NCBI GenBank assembly: GCA_008360975.2
Contig: CM039184.1
Coordinates: 69,543,056-69,607,055 of the forward strand
DNA from: Lichenostomus cassidix
Taxonomy: Eukaryota; Chordata; Aves; Passeriformes; Meliphagidae
Length of the DNA: 64,000 bases
Direction: 5' to 3'
Shown here piece by piece: positions 23,401-35,100 of the stretch. Each line of letters begins with the position of its first letter. The stretch's first letter is position 1. The notes under the pieces are model-generated. The model did no database searches. It had not been told where the DNA came from and saw only the letters and a list, made by a program, of their open reading frames with translations. A program made the translations under genes and the position numbers.

Positions 23401-24341
23401 CCATTTCAGCTCTAGTTTACTTACCTACTTATCCAGCAGTTTATTTAGCAATGTATGGGTTGAGTTCATTGGAAGGACGTGCAATCCAACTGAGTCCCAT
23501 GAATTGTTAGCCTTGGCAAGGAAGGCTCAGCAGTTCACAAAAAGGAACATTATGACTGGCACAGCAAATTGGCTTGGGAGAGGTATGAATAAACCTACTG
23601 TAATCCAGGTTTGGTTCTGAACTTTTCTTGAACATTCAACTTTCATTTACTGACTGGAAGTCAGGGAAAGGGAAAGCTGTTGGAAAGCTGTCGTGTTCAG
23701 AAAAAGCAAATATGCAAAGGGAGCAGTTCAGATGAACTAAGAATTTAAATAACCACATTTGTTAAGTTAGATGAGGAAATCACCAAGGAGATGACCACCT
23801 CAGAAAGGCTGACTTAAAGACACAGATGCTAAAAAGATAACCCAAAAAGACCAAGCCAAACTAAGAAACACATAAACCTGGACTAGATCAATTATTGTTT
23901 TCCAGTCTGAGCATAAGGCTCAGTAGCCAGTGAGGGCCCATTAGCTATCTTGATCAGATGAGTGTGGACTTAGACCAAGGCCCCAGTCACTCCACCTAAA
24001 GCACAACACAAACCAGCTTCAGGCAGATTATCTGTGATAGGAAAAATTCTGCTGCTACAGATTCCTCATTATGGGCATGAACAGCTTCCCTGTCTGTCAC
24101 CCAAGTACAAAATTATACTATCTCCATAGAAAAATAATGTCTATGTCAACATTGCACTACTATGGACAGGGAAAATGTGGAAGAGCTGCCTTCAGCTGGC
24201 AAAATTCACTTGTAATTATAAATTAGTACAACCTCTCAAGGATGGAAAGGGACTATTTTTTACCCCTCAGGGCACACCTCTTTCAAATGTAGCACAGAAT
24301 AGTTTGCTTTCTTTTAAAAGCAGGGAAAAGAAGCACTAAGA
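20441..24341. other. Upstream intergenic DNA between CpG island and LTR
   Basis: AT-rich sequence with no recognised gene or repeat. The longest ATG-started frame is 21327-21653 plus (about 108 codons). It has hydrophobic ends but no homology I recognise, and I do not call it a gene. Confidence 0.6.
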
Positions 24342-24348
24342 AAGACGA

Positions 24349-24873
24349 TGTTGGGGTAGAAGATACCACCTCAGGAACTGCTGAGGAGCTGAGGGGTTCC
24401 AACACAGCAGAACCCCACTGGTGGAAGCCTTCTTAGTCCTCCCCCCTGGAGAACACGATGGTTCCTCCCCAAATTATGTAAATCCCCCCAGCTGTAACCT
24501 AACCCTTGATCCCATGCCTTCCTCCTCCCATTGGTTGTGGTGTTCCCCCCGCCTCCTCTCCCCTGACCCTCCAGCCGCCCCTTTAAATGTAGACGGCTGG
24601 GGTGTCTCGTCCTCTTTTGGCCCTGGAACCCTTCAGAATAAACCTCTGGAACCTCCGGCTGACTGAGCGCTCTGAATTCTTTGTCTCTGGTAACGCACGA
24701 GTTATCCAACTCCGTGGGTGAGTGAGAATATGTGCCTTACACCGGCACGGGTGTGAGAAGGGCTTTTCTGTACAGCACCAGGCAGTGCTGGCTGGAGTGA
24801 TCTCTCGAAAAGCCATAGAGACACTTTCGGTAAACGCAGAGGCCTGGTTCCACCCCTCCTCCCCCTCCGCGTT
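24349..24873 (+). mobile_element. CpG-containing solo LTR upstream of SLC2A9
   Basis: This is a block of about 525 bp starting TGTTGGGG. It contains a GC-rich U3, a TATA-like TTTAAAT (24582-24588) and AATAAA (24637-24642), followed by an R/U5-like segment. The 7-bp sequence AAGACGA occurs directly before it (24342-24348) and at its right end (24874-24880), which I read as a target duplication. With that reading the right end is not canonical CA. If the true duplication is 5 or 6 bp, the end moves 1-2 bp right. It lies about 4.4 kb upstream of the SLC2A9 ATG and is oriented away from the gene. No retroviral coding sequence adjoins it. Confidence 0.7.
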
Positions 24874-24880
24874 AAGACGA

Positions 24881-27800
24881 CACCACAGTAAGATGTGAAT
24901 CACAAAGCTTTGGAAAATATATTGGTGTAAAAATAACCCAAATAGACCCAGTAAGTCTTATCGTCCATGAGAGACTGACATCTAACAATTTTTGCCTTTG
25001 CAAAACTTAATTACTTTGGTTTGCTATGCTATGTACTGGAAATAAGTCCATGCTTCAAAAGACCTTTTATTATTTCATATTTTTGGATTCAACACTAAAA
25101 CTCTAGTAAAAGAGCATGGAGGAGAAAAGTTTTGCATCTCACTCCTATCCCATAGTTTGTGTACTGCTATCTTTTTTCTACTCAGCTGTGGCAGTGACTT
25201 TCTATGTCTGAGTGTTTGTGTCTTTCAAAAATGGAGCTGTCCATGTGGTGAAACAGACTTGAGCTGGGGACTTCCCTGTGTTTCAAACCAGATTCTTCTG
25301 TAACTATTTTATGGTGTGTACTGCAATGAATGTGCTCCTCTAGCTGGTGCTATAAATCACACACACACACTCAGAAGAAATCCACCATTGATTAATTAAA
25401 AGGTTGGTTAACGAGAGTATCAATGTGAAGAACATATTTCAAATATCTGTGTACCCCAAACCAGTAACAATTTATATGTTAGATCCTGATAAGTTATGTA
25501 ACTATCTGGTTAAAATGGAAGTCCATTAAGAACCGAAGGGATTGTTTTCTTCTCAAGTAGTTTTGTTAAACTAAATCTATTCTGATGCAAGTGAGACTGT
25601 ACAAGCCAGTGTTTCTTGTATTGTTTATGGAAAATGTCTAATAGCCCCAATATTAAAATACCTTTGATGAAATCAGCTGGGGCATGACTTTAATTTGACA
25701 CAGAGGGTTCCTATGGTATCAAAGTATTTAGAAAAGATTATTCTCAAATACAGTAGACACCCCAGCTTCCAGAAGTACCTGTCTCAGAAGTAATCAGTGG
25801 ACATAGTGGTAAAAAATGCATATGTCTCTTTTTTCCCTGTATCTTTAGTATAAATCCTAAAGTGTCCTTACAAGATGATGAATTATTTTATCTGCATTTC
25901 AATATTTCATACAAGTCACAATCCGATCTCTTTTACTGAGAAGTGCAAAGATTGAATCTCTTGAATTTCAAAGTTGAATCTATTGAATTTCAAAGTGCAA
26001 TAGAGATTGTTATGGGTTGTTGTGGGTTGTTGCTGGCTTTTGGTGGATTTTCTTCTATAAATTCTGGTGAAAATTAAAGTTATTTTCCATAGAAATATAT
26101 TACACTAGGAGAAGAAGACAATTTCAGAGTTAATAGCTACTTACATAGAAGCTGAGTACTACACTAGTACAGGCAATTTTTTGTTTATAAACTTCACAAC
26201 ATTGGTTTATAACAAGATAAATCTATTCTTCCCTCCCCAAGTCAATCCCTTGAGAGCATTGCCAAATTTGCTGCAGAGTATCAAGTCCAGCTTCTAGATG
26301 TTACTCACCACTTATCTGAAGTATTCTTCACTTCCAGTGAAGTTCAAGAGCAGCCTCTTCAGAACTGCTACAGCTGCCTTCCTCTCTAAAATAGGGACAA
26401 CTAAATCACTGAATTAAATGCAAAGTCAGATTTAACTCTTTTATACTTTTTCAGAGGTAATAAATAATTAACAGTGAAAACAAAGAATAGTATGACGCTT
26501 CAGCTGGAATTCATGCTATGTCTCTGTCTTACCCAATAGAAAACAAACTGCCTTGTATGGCTGTGATACCCTACAAGAGGTCTTTGTTTCAGATGCCATA
26601 AACCATGAAAAAGCTTTGCTTCCCTCATTTGAACCATCAGACATTTGAAACTCAAGTGCCTAAGGCTAGGACTTGCATTCTTATACTTTTACCTGATTAC
26701 GAGTGACCATACTGAGGAACACCCCCAGCATTCCACGTGCTGTAAATAGCTTTTAACTGTGATGTTATACACTCAAGCATGTGAGATGGTGTGTGGTACT
26801 TGCCAGGAATTACTCCTTTGCCAGATTATAGAAGGCTGGGACAGTACTGTACAGAGCATAATGTACAGTAATTAACCCTTCAGTAGCTAATAAAAAAGAT
26901 TTACCTTGTCTGCTCTTTTGTCTTTGTGCCATAGAGGGGAGCTCCATATCATTGTTAATTTAAAGACAGAAAAAAAATGGGTCAGGACAAGGGTGAAGCA
27001 GTTCTGACTGTTATTAATTCCTCACATCCCAAAGCTAAGAGAGATAAGAACACTCCTTTGTGAAAAGGTGCTCTCTGGTTTGGTTTTTCCCAGCTCCTAC
27101 ATGTATTGCTTTCTTTGAAAATTTAAGGTGTGTTAAATCAGTCTCACCAGCATTGTCCTAAGGACTTTGATAGCTAATTTAGCTGGATTATTCCTAAATT
27201 TGCAGACATGAAGCTACCCAAGATGTGTTAGGTAGAGAAGCAGTGGTACAGATGTGAATTGGCTGAAACTGTAAACTCTGGTTGGGATTTGAGGTAACTT
27301 TGGTCTTTTGGGGAAAGTGGGATTATTGAGCATGTGGTGCTTGGTTTGTATTTCAGGTTATGATTGTTCTGGCAGCTCCTACGGATCACCTCTGATCCTG
27401 TTACATAAACCTTGCTGAGGTTCTCAAAAGACATTACCATCAGATTTACTTCAGCTAAACACAGGCATCCTTCTCCAGTAATAAGATGCTAATCAGTGAA
27501 AACACCACTTCTGAGTGACAGGAAACTTCTCCTTAAGATCCCCTAACATTTTTTATGTAAGAATATCTTTAGGCTTGGAATCTAATCTCTTACAAGTAAC
27601 AGGAAAAAATGTCTTGTACTTTAGCTCTCTGTAACATGGTGGCTATAAGAAAAAGGAGATTCTCTCATGCTCTGGAACAAGAATGAGGGAGCAGATAGGT
27701 GAGCTTCAAACAAATCTTATATCTCAGGTACAAGTGACAGATAATAACTTCCAAACCTTTACATATATACATTTAATTTGCATTTCAAACAACCTACGTT

Positions 27801-30640
27801 TTAACTGAAATCTTTACAACTTTCAAATTAATCCAAGGTGATTAGGTTGTTACAAAATCTGAGATGCACTACTTCTAGCAAATCTATAATTTTTGGAAAG
27901 GACTTGTTGCTCAGCATGTCCCATGATTAGGATTAGGACAGGAAAATAAGCAAGAAATGCTATAACGCTGGCACTGCTACATTATAAAACAAGTTTTACA
28001 CAGTTATGTGAGATTTGGGAAGGCATGCACATTCAAAGAGCATCAATTCAATAATCATTGAAGAGCAGCTCATTCTGTGAAAGGACTAATCCTTTCTGAC
28101 AATGCTAGCTCTTTGGTCCAAATTTTACAAAGCTTTAGATTCAGTTTGACCTGTATCATCCTGACCAATAGTACAAAGAAACAATCTCAAGGGCAACTTA
28201 TACAGACATAAACAAGAAATAAGCACAGGCAAACCATGAATTTTTTTGATAGATACCACACAAGAAAGAAATCATAAACAGAACAGAAAGAATATTTACA
28301 AGCAAGCCTATGTTAAAAGCTTACCAAGTCACTATTCAGACAGAAGTCTGTGAACTTGTAATTTATTGTTCCAGATGATTTTTTTCATTGTTAGGAAGCT
28401 GAAAACACAAATGCTAGAGAAAACATGATAACCAGAGAGCGTACAGTGTCTGTAACTATATGTGTGAATGTTCATTCACACTTAAAGATGTAGTTTATAT
28501 GCAGATAGGCCCTTTTGGAAATGCAGGCTCAAACTGATGCTAAGATTTTGGGTCTGTGAAAATGTTCCAAAAGCAGTCTACAAAGCAGTAGTATCCAGTT
28601 TAGTTTTAAACCTATTTCCCCAAGAAAATTAACCATGTACATAAATAGTTTGCTAGTGAAAGAGAGAACATCTAGCTTTTCCCTTAGTCAAACCACCAAA
28701 ACTGGAATTGGGTGTCTTTTTCTGGCTACATATCCTTGATGGAAATGCACTGCTTCCTGCGCTCCTAAAACCAGAGTTTTGAGAGAAAAGCCAGGACACT
28801 GACCATTTTTATTTAGTAATCCTTTCATCTTAAAAACCTCAAAGTTCCAAATATTCAGGCATCAGTACAAGATCAAACAGATCGGGGTTGAACAGAGCAA
28901 GAATATTGAATATATAAAAATAGTTTTTGATGATTTTATATGACAGTTCCTTGGATCAGCTACAGCAAAGTATTTTCCAGCTATTTTGCAAGAAAAAGTG
29001 GTTAATAATTACCCTTTGCTGTGTTGGCCATTACTGTTGTTTTAACCATTTTTTTCCTATGTACACATGCAAGTCTGGTATGTCATCATTTAGGAAAAAT
29101 CTTATGAGCCATGAGTTTAATGTTTTTATTATGTTAGGGTTATTTCCAACATTACCCTCCATGTAGATTAAAGCTAGTTAAATCTTTGCAAAGTTATTTC
29201 CAGTGAAATCAGCCTAGCATCTATGTACCATTTAGTAAATGTTGAATTAAATATTGACAAGTGAAAGCTTTTATATTGTAAGGTCATGCCCTGAGGTAAG
29301 ACCAGAGCTGCTCCTTTTTACAGGTTCATTCCAGATGGAAAGGAAACACTGTTTAGGTAATTTGCATTATAAAGAAGAATGATGCCACAAAATGAAAACT
29401 TTCTGGGTGGGAATTTTGGATTTCATCCTGAAGGCATAGTACCCAGCACCTAAGTTTCTTTTGGCTGAACATGGAAGAATATTTTCAAAACTTCCAAGAC
29501 CAAAATATTTGAGCAGTGCTATTACACCCAGCAATTGTTTCCTACTTCTCTTGGAATCCTTGGAGGAGAACAGGTGATCTTTTTGAAAGATCACTCAAAT
29601 TGCTAACCCTCCAGATGGAGCTCTGTGCTGACCCAAGGATCATCCTCATTGACATAATGACTGCTTTTGGCCTTAGATATCACTCTTGGTCTCTGTGGAG
29701 AGGGAAGCATCAACATGCCTTTGCATACATCGCAATCTCAGCCAGTCACTAGCTTGCTCAAAACTTGAGTTGCAAGACTCCAGTCCCTTGAGAGCAGCAA
29801 GCACTGCTTGAGCCTGGAGTACACACATTCCTCACAAGGCTGAATGTGCCTAAAAAGGATGCAGAGCAAGCCCAGGGTAGAAATATATACTCACGTTACT
29901 TTCTTGCGAAAGTCAGTCCTGGAAATCAAGCTAGGAAAATAAACTTTGCCCAACTTTGCCCTATCCAACATATCCAGCTATTTTAAATAACCCAAATCCC
30001 AGCTTTGCTTCAAGCTACAAACCCCTTTTAGTTTAGTCTAGATGTAGTTTTAGGTTAGATGTTTCATTTTTCTTCATCTAGGGACTAAAAATAATCAGAG
30101 ATATTTGTGAAACAAATTATTCTCCCTTTCTCAGATTCATGAAACCTGGCAAGCAGTCGTTCAGAATTTATTGTCTGGAAGGTTAGGAGAGAGTATCAAG
30201 GTATTTCCCCCTAAAATAGGTACTGTAATACAAGAATTGACTTTAATGTATCACTAATTTAATTCGTGTAGTTAAATCTTGATATGTAAATATGGTAAAA
30301 TTCTGCATGTTGTGAACCTATGTGTTTTTCTCCCACTTTGAGGAATTGGGGAATGAAAGAAAAAGCTAGTAAGATACACCTTCTCTCCTCTCTCAAGCTT
30401 TAGCTGTGATTTCCAGGGGCATTTAAATGTCCTTTGTTGCAGTTTAAAAAATGGTACAAAAAATGCTTTGTCACACTCAGTAAGTTTCAATTCCATGAAC
30501 ATAAATATACGAAACTCCCTTACATTGCCAGGGCTTATGAAACCCTGGCAAGGCTGATGGCTGAAGCGCCTGCTTTGCATTTCAAAAGATATTGGGATCA
30601 AAGTCTGCTAGTTATTACCATTTCCAGCAGCTCATGGCAC
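24881..30640. other. Intergenic AT-rich DNA
   Basis: No coding exon, RNA gene or large repeat recognised. It contains a short (CA)n at 25358-25370 and the 22-bp duplication at 25952. Confidence 0.6.
25952..25995. repeat. 22-bp tandem duplication
   Basis: TTGAATCTCTTGAATTTCAAAG without its last bases opens copy one (25952-25973); copy two (25974-25995) differs by a single C-to-A change. A short GGGTTGTTGT repeat follows near 26012. Confidence 0.85.
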
Positions 30641-30950
30641 TCGTGAGGAGAGCCTCCTGGAACAGCAGGGACTCCCCTGTGCCTTCCCTCGGGAGAGCAT
30701 GATAAAGGACATTCTCAGCCCTTGTCCTCATTCCAGGTAAAACTGATCCAGACCTTTACCCTGACCACAGGCCTGACTTTGTGCTCAAACTCAGCCCTGC
30801 CTTGTCACTGTGGACTTGCCTGTTGATGACAGGGCTGTCTCTGCCCCTGACTTGCTGACTTCAGTTCACACCTGAGCCCCAGACCTGCCTCATCACCAGG
30901 GCACGTTGGGCTTCTGTCTGAGCCTGATCACTGCTACCAGGTGACTGGCA
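30641..30950. repeat. Unclassified GC-rich block, possible decayed repeat
   Basis: About 300 bp, clearly richer in GC than its surroundings, with recurring CCTGAC/CCTGCC-type phrases (for example CCCTGCCTTGTCACTGTGG and, about 110 bp on, GACCTGCCTCATCACCAGGG). It could be a decayed tandem or ERV-internal repeat. No ends or duplications are visible. Confidence 0.35.
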
Positions 30951-31039
30951 GTCAAACAAAGAAATTGTCAAAGAAATAGTATCAAATATGCATAAAAGAC
31001 ACCATTATCTAGCAAATTTAGTAGCCGTGGAGTTGCAGG

Positions 31040-31071
31040 AAAAAAAACAAAACAAAACAAAACAAAACAAA
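31040..31071. repeat. (AAAAC)n microsatellite
   Basis: A short poly-A followed by four to five AAAAC units. Confidence 0.95.
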
Positions 31072-31799
31072 GGACTTGGAGGTACAGGTGACTTTTCATA
31101 ACTCACTCCCACCCAGGCTGAAACCACCAACCTTGGGAGGAGCTGGGGATGGATGAGTGTAATGCTGTGTAACATTAATGTAGTGTGTGGGTAACCCTGC
31201 TGCCTGCATTGTTGTTCTCTCTTTCTCTGTAATAAGTAGATCTGGACAAATAGTGAGACTCTTAAAATCTCAGTTATAGAAACAGGCTCACAGTTAACAC
31301 TAAATTCCTAATAGACGTGAGGTGTGTTTCCTCTTGGACAATAAACAGTACTTTGAGCAGTGTTTCTGTTCCATGCTTTTCTACTCTGTAAACTGGGGTA
31401 ATTTAAATTGTGATGTCCAGAAAGGGAGGTAGAAGATACTGCAAAAGTTTAGTGCAGTATCTTTATTTGTCAAAAGCAGGGGTCTCTCAGCTGATTAGCA
31501 CTAGTGACAGCAAAAGGAATTCTCCATAAAAGAAGATAATCTTTGCTTCAGTTGCCATCAAATTGTAAAACATATTCCTGCAATAAACTTCATTATCAAT
31601 CTATGCTTAGGATGGTAAGAAATACATTTTAACCACCTAATTATTTAGGTGATGTCATCATTCATAGAAATAATTATGTTAACAGAACAACATATCCTAG
31701 GAAGGCTTTAGAAATGAAATTAATTTCACAATAATTTCAAGGGAAGGTATCTTTTTTCTCATTTTATGGAACAAAAGGGCATTGACAGAAAACCATCAT

Positions 31800-32101
31800 T
31801 GTGGGTCCAGACTTTTCTATGGAGAGAAACAAAAGGGCTGGAGCAGTGATCATGCCCCTGTACTCAGCACTGGTGAGGCCACACCTGGAATCCTGTGCTC
31901 AGTTCCAGGCCCCTCAGTCCAGGGAGAACATTGTGGTGCTGGAGCAAGTTCAGAGTAGGGCAATAGAGCTGGTGAAGGAACAGGAGCTCCTCTTATAAGG
32001 AGCAGCTAGGGAACAGAGGTTGTTTAGCCTGGAGAAAAGGAGGCTGAGGAGGGACCTTATCACCCTCAGGTCTTTTCCAACCTAGATGTTTCTATGACTC
32101 T
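31800..32101 (+). mobile_element. CR1 LINE 3' fragment with internal deletion
   Basis: It carries the C-terminal end of the CR1 ORF2 reverse transcriptase frame ([13 protein letters not shown] at about 31851-31890), then the 3' region TTTAGCCTGGAGAAAAGGAG, and ends with GGTCTTTTCCAACCTAG and TTTCTATGACTCT. Compared with the copy at 37724-38097, roughly 275 bp between GACCTTATCACCCTC and AGGTCTTTTCC are missing. The frame is broken by stops. Confidence 0.9.
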
Positions 32102-35100
32102 AGCGTAGCATTCTCTGGAACTGCACAAGTGTCCAGACAGATGTGTGCACAGCTTCTCAGGCAATACAAAATCCCCAAGCTGTATTTGTATAACATTTGT
32201 ACAACATCCTATATAGCCCAATATCCTCTGTTTGGGTTGCTACTGACAGCCACTGTATTCCAGCTTTTCTGCTTCCCTCCTACTCATTTCCTTTTGTAAC
32301 AATCTTTTGGTCTCTTCAGTCTTAAATATTGGCTTTAAAGTTCAGTCAGAGTTGACCTCTGCCCACTTTTGTTACTAAAGGTTTGAAAATCGAACAAACT
32401 ACTGTAATATTATGGTGTAAAGTAGTATATGAAAGCAAGAACACTGACATAAGGCAAGTCACTGACAGTGAGATTGTTCCTAGTTTTATTGCCAGTTATA
32501 TGAACAGGGTGTGAGAGTGACTGAATTATGTCCAAGTGCATGACTCATGCCATGTATGGCAAAAAAATCCTGTAATGACTCTATGTTATTGCATTCTACT
32601 TTGCTGTTGGTTCAAGGGGCATTACTTTCATGCTAAGGCTTATGTTGTCAATTAATTAAACATTAACCTGAGAGCAGAAACAGGAATCTATAGGTAGCAC
32701 ACACTAAGCCATTGAGAAGAATATTCAAAGTCTTCATCTTATGCCGCAAGCCATTATTGAAGTAACTGGTAGTTGCATAGCAGAATTTTGGTTATAAATC
32801 CCCTTACCTCCTGTTTGTGCTTGTAATGAAAATCAAGGTTTTAAGTACATTTTGTGACCTGGTCTGTGAAAGGTGATTCAGTGTTCCAGACCAGTATGGG
32901 ATGCAAGTGCAGGCAATCTAAGCACAATAACAATTTATGCAAGAGCTAAAGCACTGTGCTAAATTGGATCTTGGTCCTACTGCTGAACTGAGCCACTTCT
33001 GTGTCAAATTAATTGCATTAAATGAAAGAGCAGTGCACAATAATACGGTTATCTGATATGGTTTTATTGCTCAATCTATCACTGAGTTATTTTGAAAAGG
33101 AGGGCAAATGTGAGGAGAAAGTTTGCATAGCAGTTTACTGGGGACACTCAAATCTAAAGCTGATTGCAAAGTGCTGTAGAAAGCCATTTTTGTTCTTTAA
33201 GTGACAGATAAAATTAATTGCTTATCCATGTCTATAAATTTATAAAAACCTTTAATAAATACACAGTAATGGACTCTCATGCAGGTATTTTTTTGGAAAG
33301 ATCCAGAAACCATTGTGAATAGTCTTAGAAAGCTGACAGTTGAGTTCTCTGAGGCAGACAAAACAAGAAAAGCATTAAAATAAATCTTAATGAAAGACTC
33401 ATAATGCTGATACTGATCCAGACTGTGGCCAGCAGTAGATTCTGTAATGGACCTTTACTGTCACAGCAGATGCAGAGAAGGACAGAAATTATGAATGATG
33501 CTGTTGGAGTAAGTATGCTAAACTTAGGAAGGAGATGTGACCTTTCCCTCAGGTTGTCCTTTCCTTGCAGAACCTTTGAGAGGTTTGGACAATTACACAA
33601 ACAGTCTCACTTCCATAAAACTTGCCAGTGCTCCCTTTAGTCCAGCCCATTGTCACATCTTATAATGGCTAGGATTGGCTATTCAAGCAACGAGAAACAA
33701 ATAAAGTTTACATGTCCAGATTTTGTGTATAGATTTCTTAACAACTTCCTAACTTAGAGTATGTATTTGGATCCACTTTCAAGTCACCCGTGTCACTTCT
33801 CCAATTTATGTATATTTTTTGTTCTGCTTCCCGTGGCAATGAGTTTGACAGGGTTTATACATCAGGTTCTCAATTTTAACTTCTTTTCTTATTACTCATC
33901 TAGAATTTGTCTAGTTCTTGTGTTGTGAGACTTATCAGCCATACCCTTCCTAAGTGAAGCTGTGCTGGTTTACATGCACATTCCTACATCATCTGCTTGG
34001 TTCCCTGGGCACACTCCTGTTGTGCTACATTAAGCAATTACACCTCACAGGCTGTATCTATATTAGTCACTAAAATAGTTCTCATTTTCCTAAACTTTAC
34101 AAGACATCCAATTCACATGCTCCAAGACTACTCTGCCTTACAAGCCAGAACACGCCTTGGTTTACTAAAATTCAAACAAAAACACCACTGTGGTTGCACC
34201 AGAATCTCCTCAATGTGCCCAAGGATTCTCCACACATCTAATGCTGTAATAGGCAACCTCAGCCTCAGTTTCTCCTCTGTCAGGAGTGTTTTGGTGTGTT
34301 TATTTTAAAAAGGAATTGCTGTGGACAGAAAATATCTGTTTTGGTAAAATTCTCCACTTTTTTTTTCCTGAGCTGCTGCATCAGTGCCAAGAGCTGGTGC
34401 AAGAGATCACTCAGAGCAGAGGCAAACCTGAGCTGGAGCCAGATGCTCCAGGATGGGGAAAAGCAGGGCAGCATAGCCAGCAAAGGGAAATTATCAACAA
34501 AATGGAGCTCTAGAGCCTACAGAGGCAGCCTATTGCTGATAGAGTCCTTTCTGTAAGCACCCTTTTAGAGCAAGAGGCTGAGAATGGGTAGCAAAGAGCA
34601 GAAGCATGTCTTGAAGATGAGACTTCTGTCAGACTACTCTGAGTTATTAGTTTGCCTTTGGGACAATATTTAATTAATTTTATTTACTGCATATTTTTCA
34701 TCCTCTCAAGCTTCCTGAAATGAAATTTCTTGCTCAGTTGTTTATTTCCATTTCAGAAAATATTCAATTAGAATTCTCTCCCCTTCACTCTCATCTTATT
34801 TGGTGACTACTTATGCTGTTTCTACTTCAGTTGTGATAGAGCAGTTTGCAGTGTCTTTGGAGGAGAGGGGCATGACAGTTTCTGACCATCTATGTCTAAA
34901 GTTCTGGAAAAAGAAATACTGTAATTAAGCAAACATATAGAGACTCTTGTACTTGCCTTTGTGGCTGAGGAATACAACCCATCAGGGTGTTAAATATCAC
35001 CAGTGTCTGGCATGCCTGATCCCTTTTTCTCCCTGCCCAGCCCCTCTCCAGGAGGAGAGCATGCATCTCAGGCTTTCAGAGTGGTTTTTGATCACTGACA

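Noticed and set aside
24371..24903. Minus-strand frames of 106-112 codons
   Set aside because: They lie inside or overlap the LTR and run antisense to it; they result from its GC-rich sequence.
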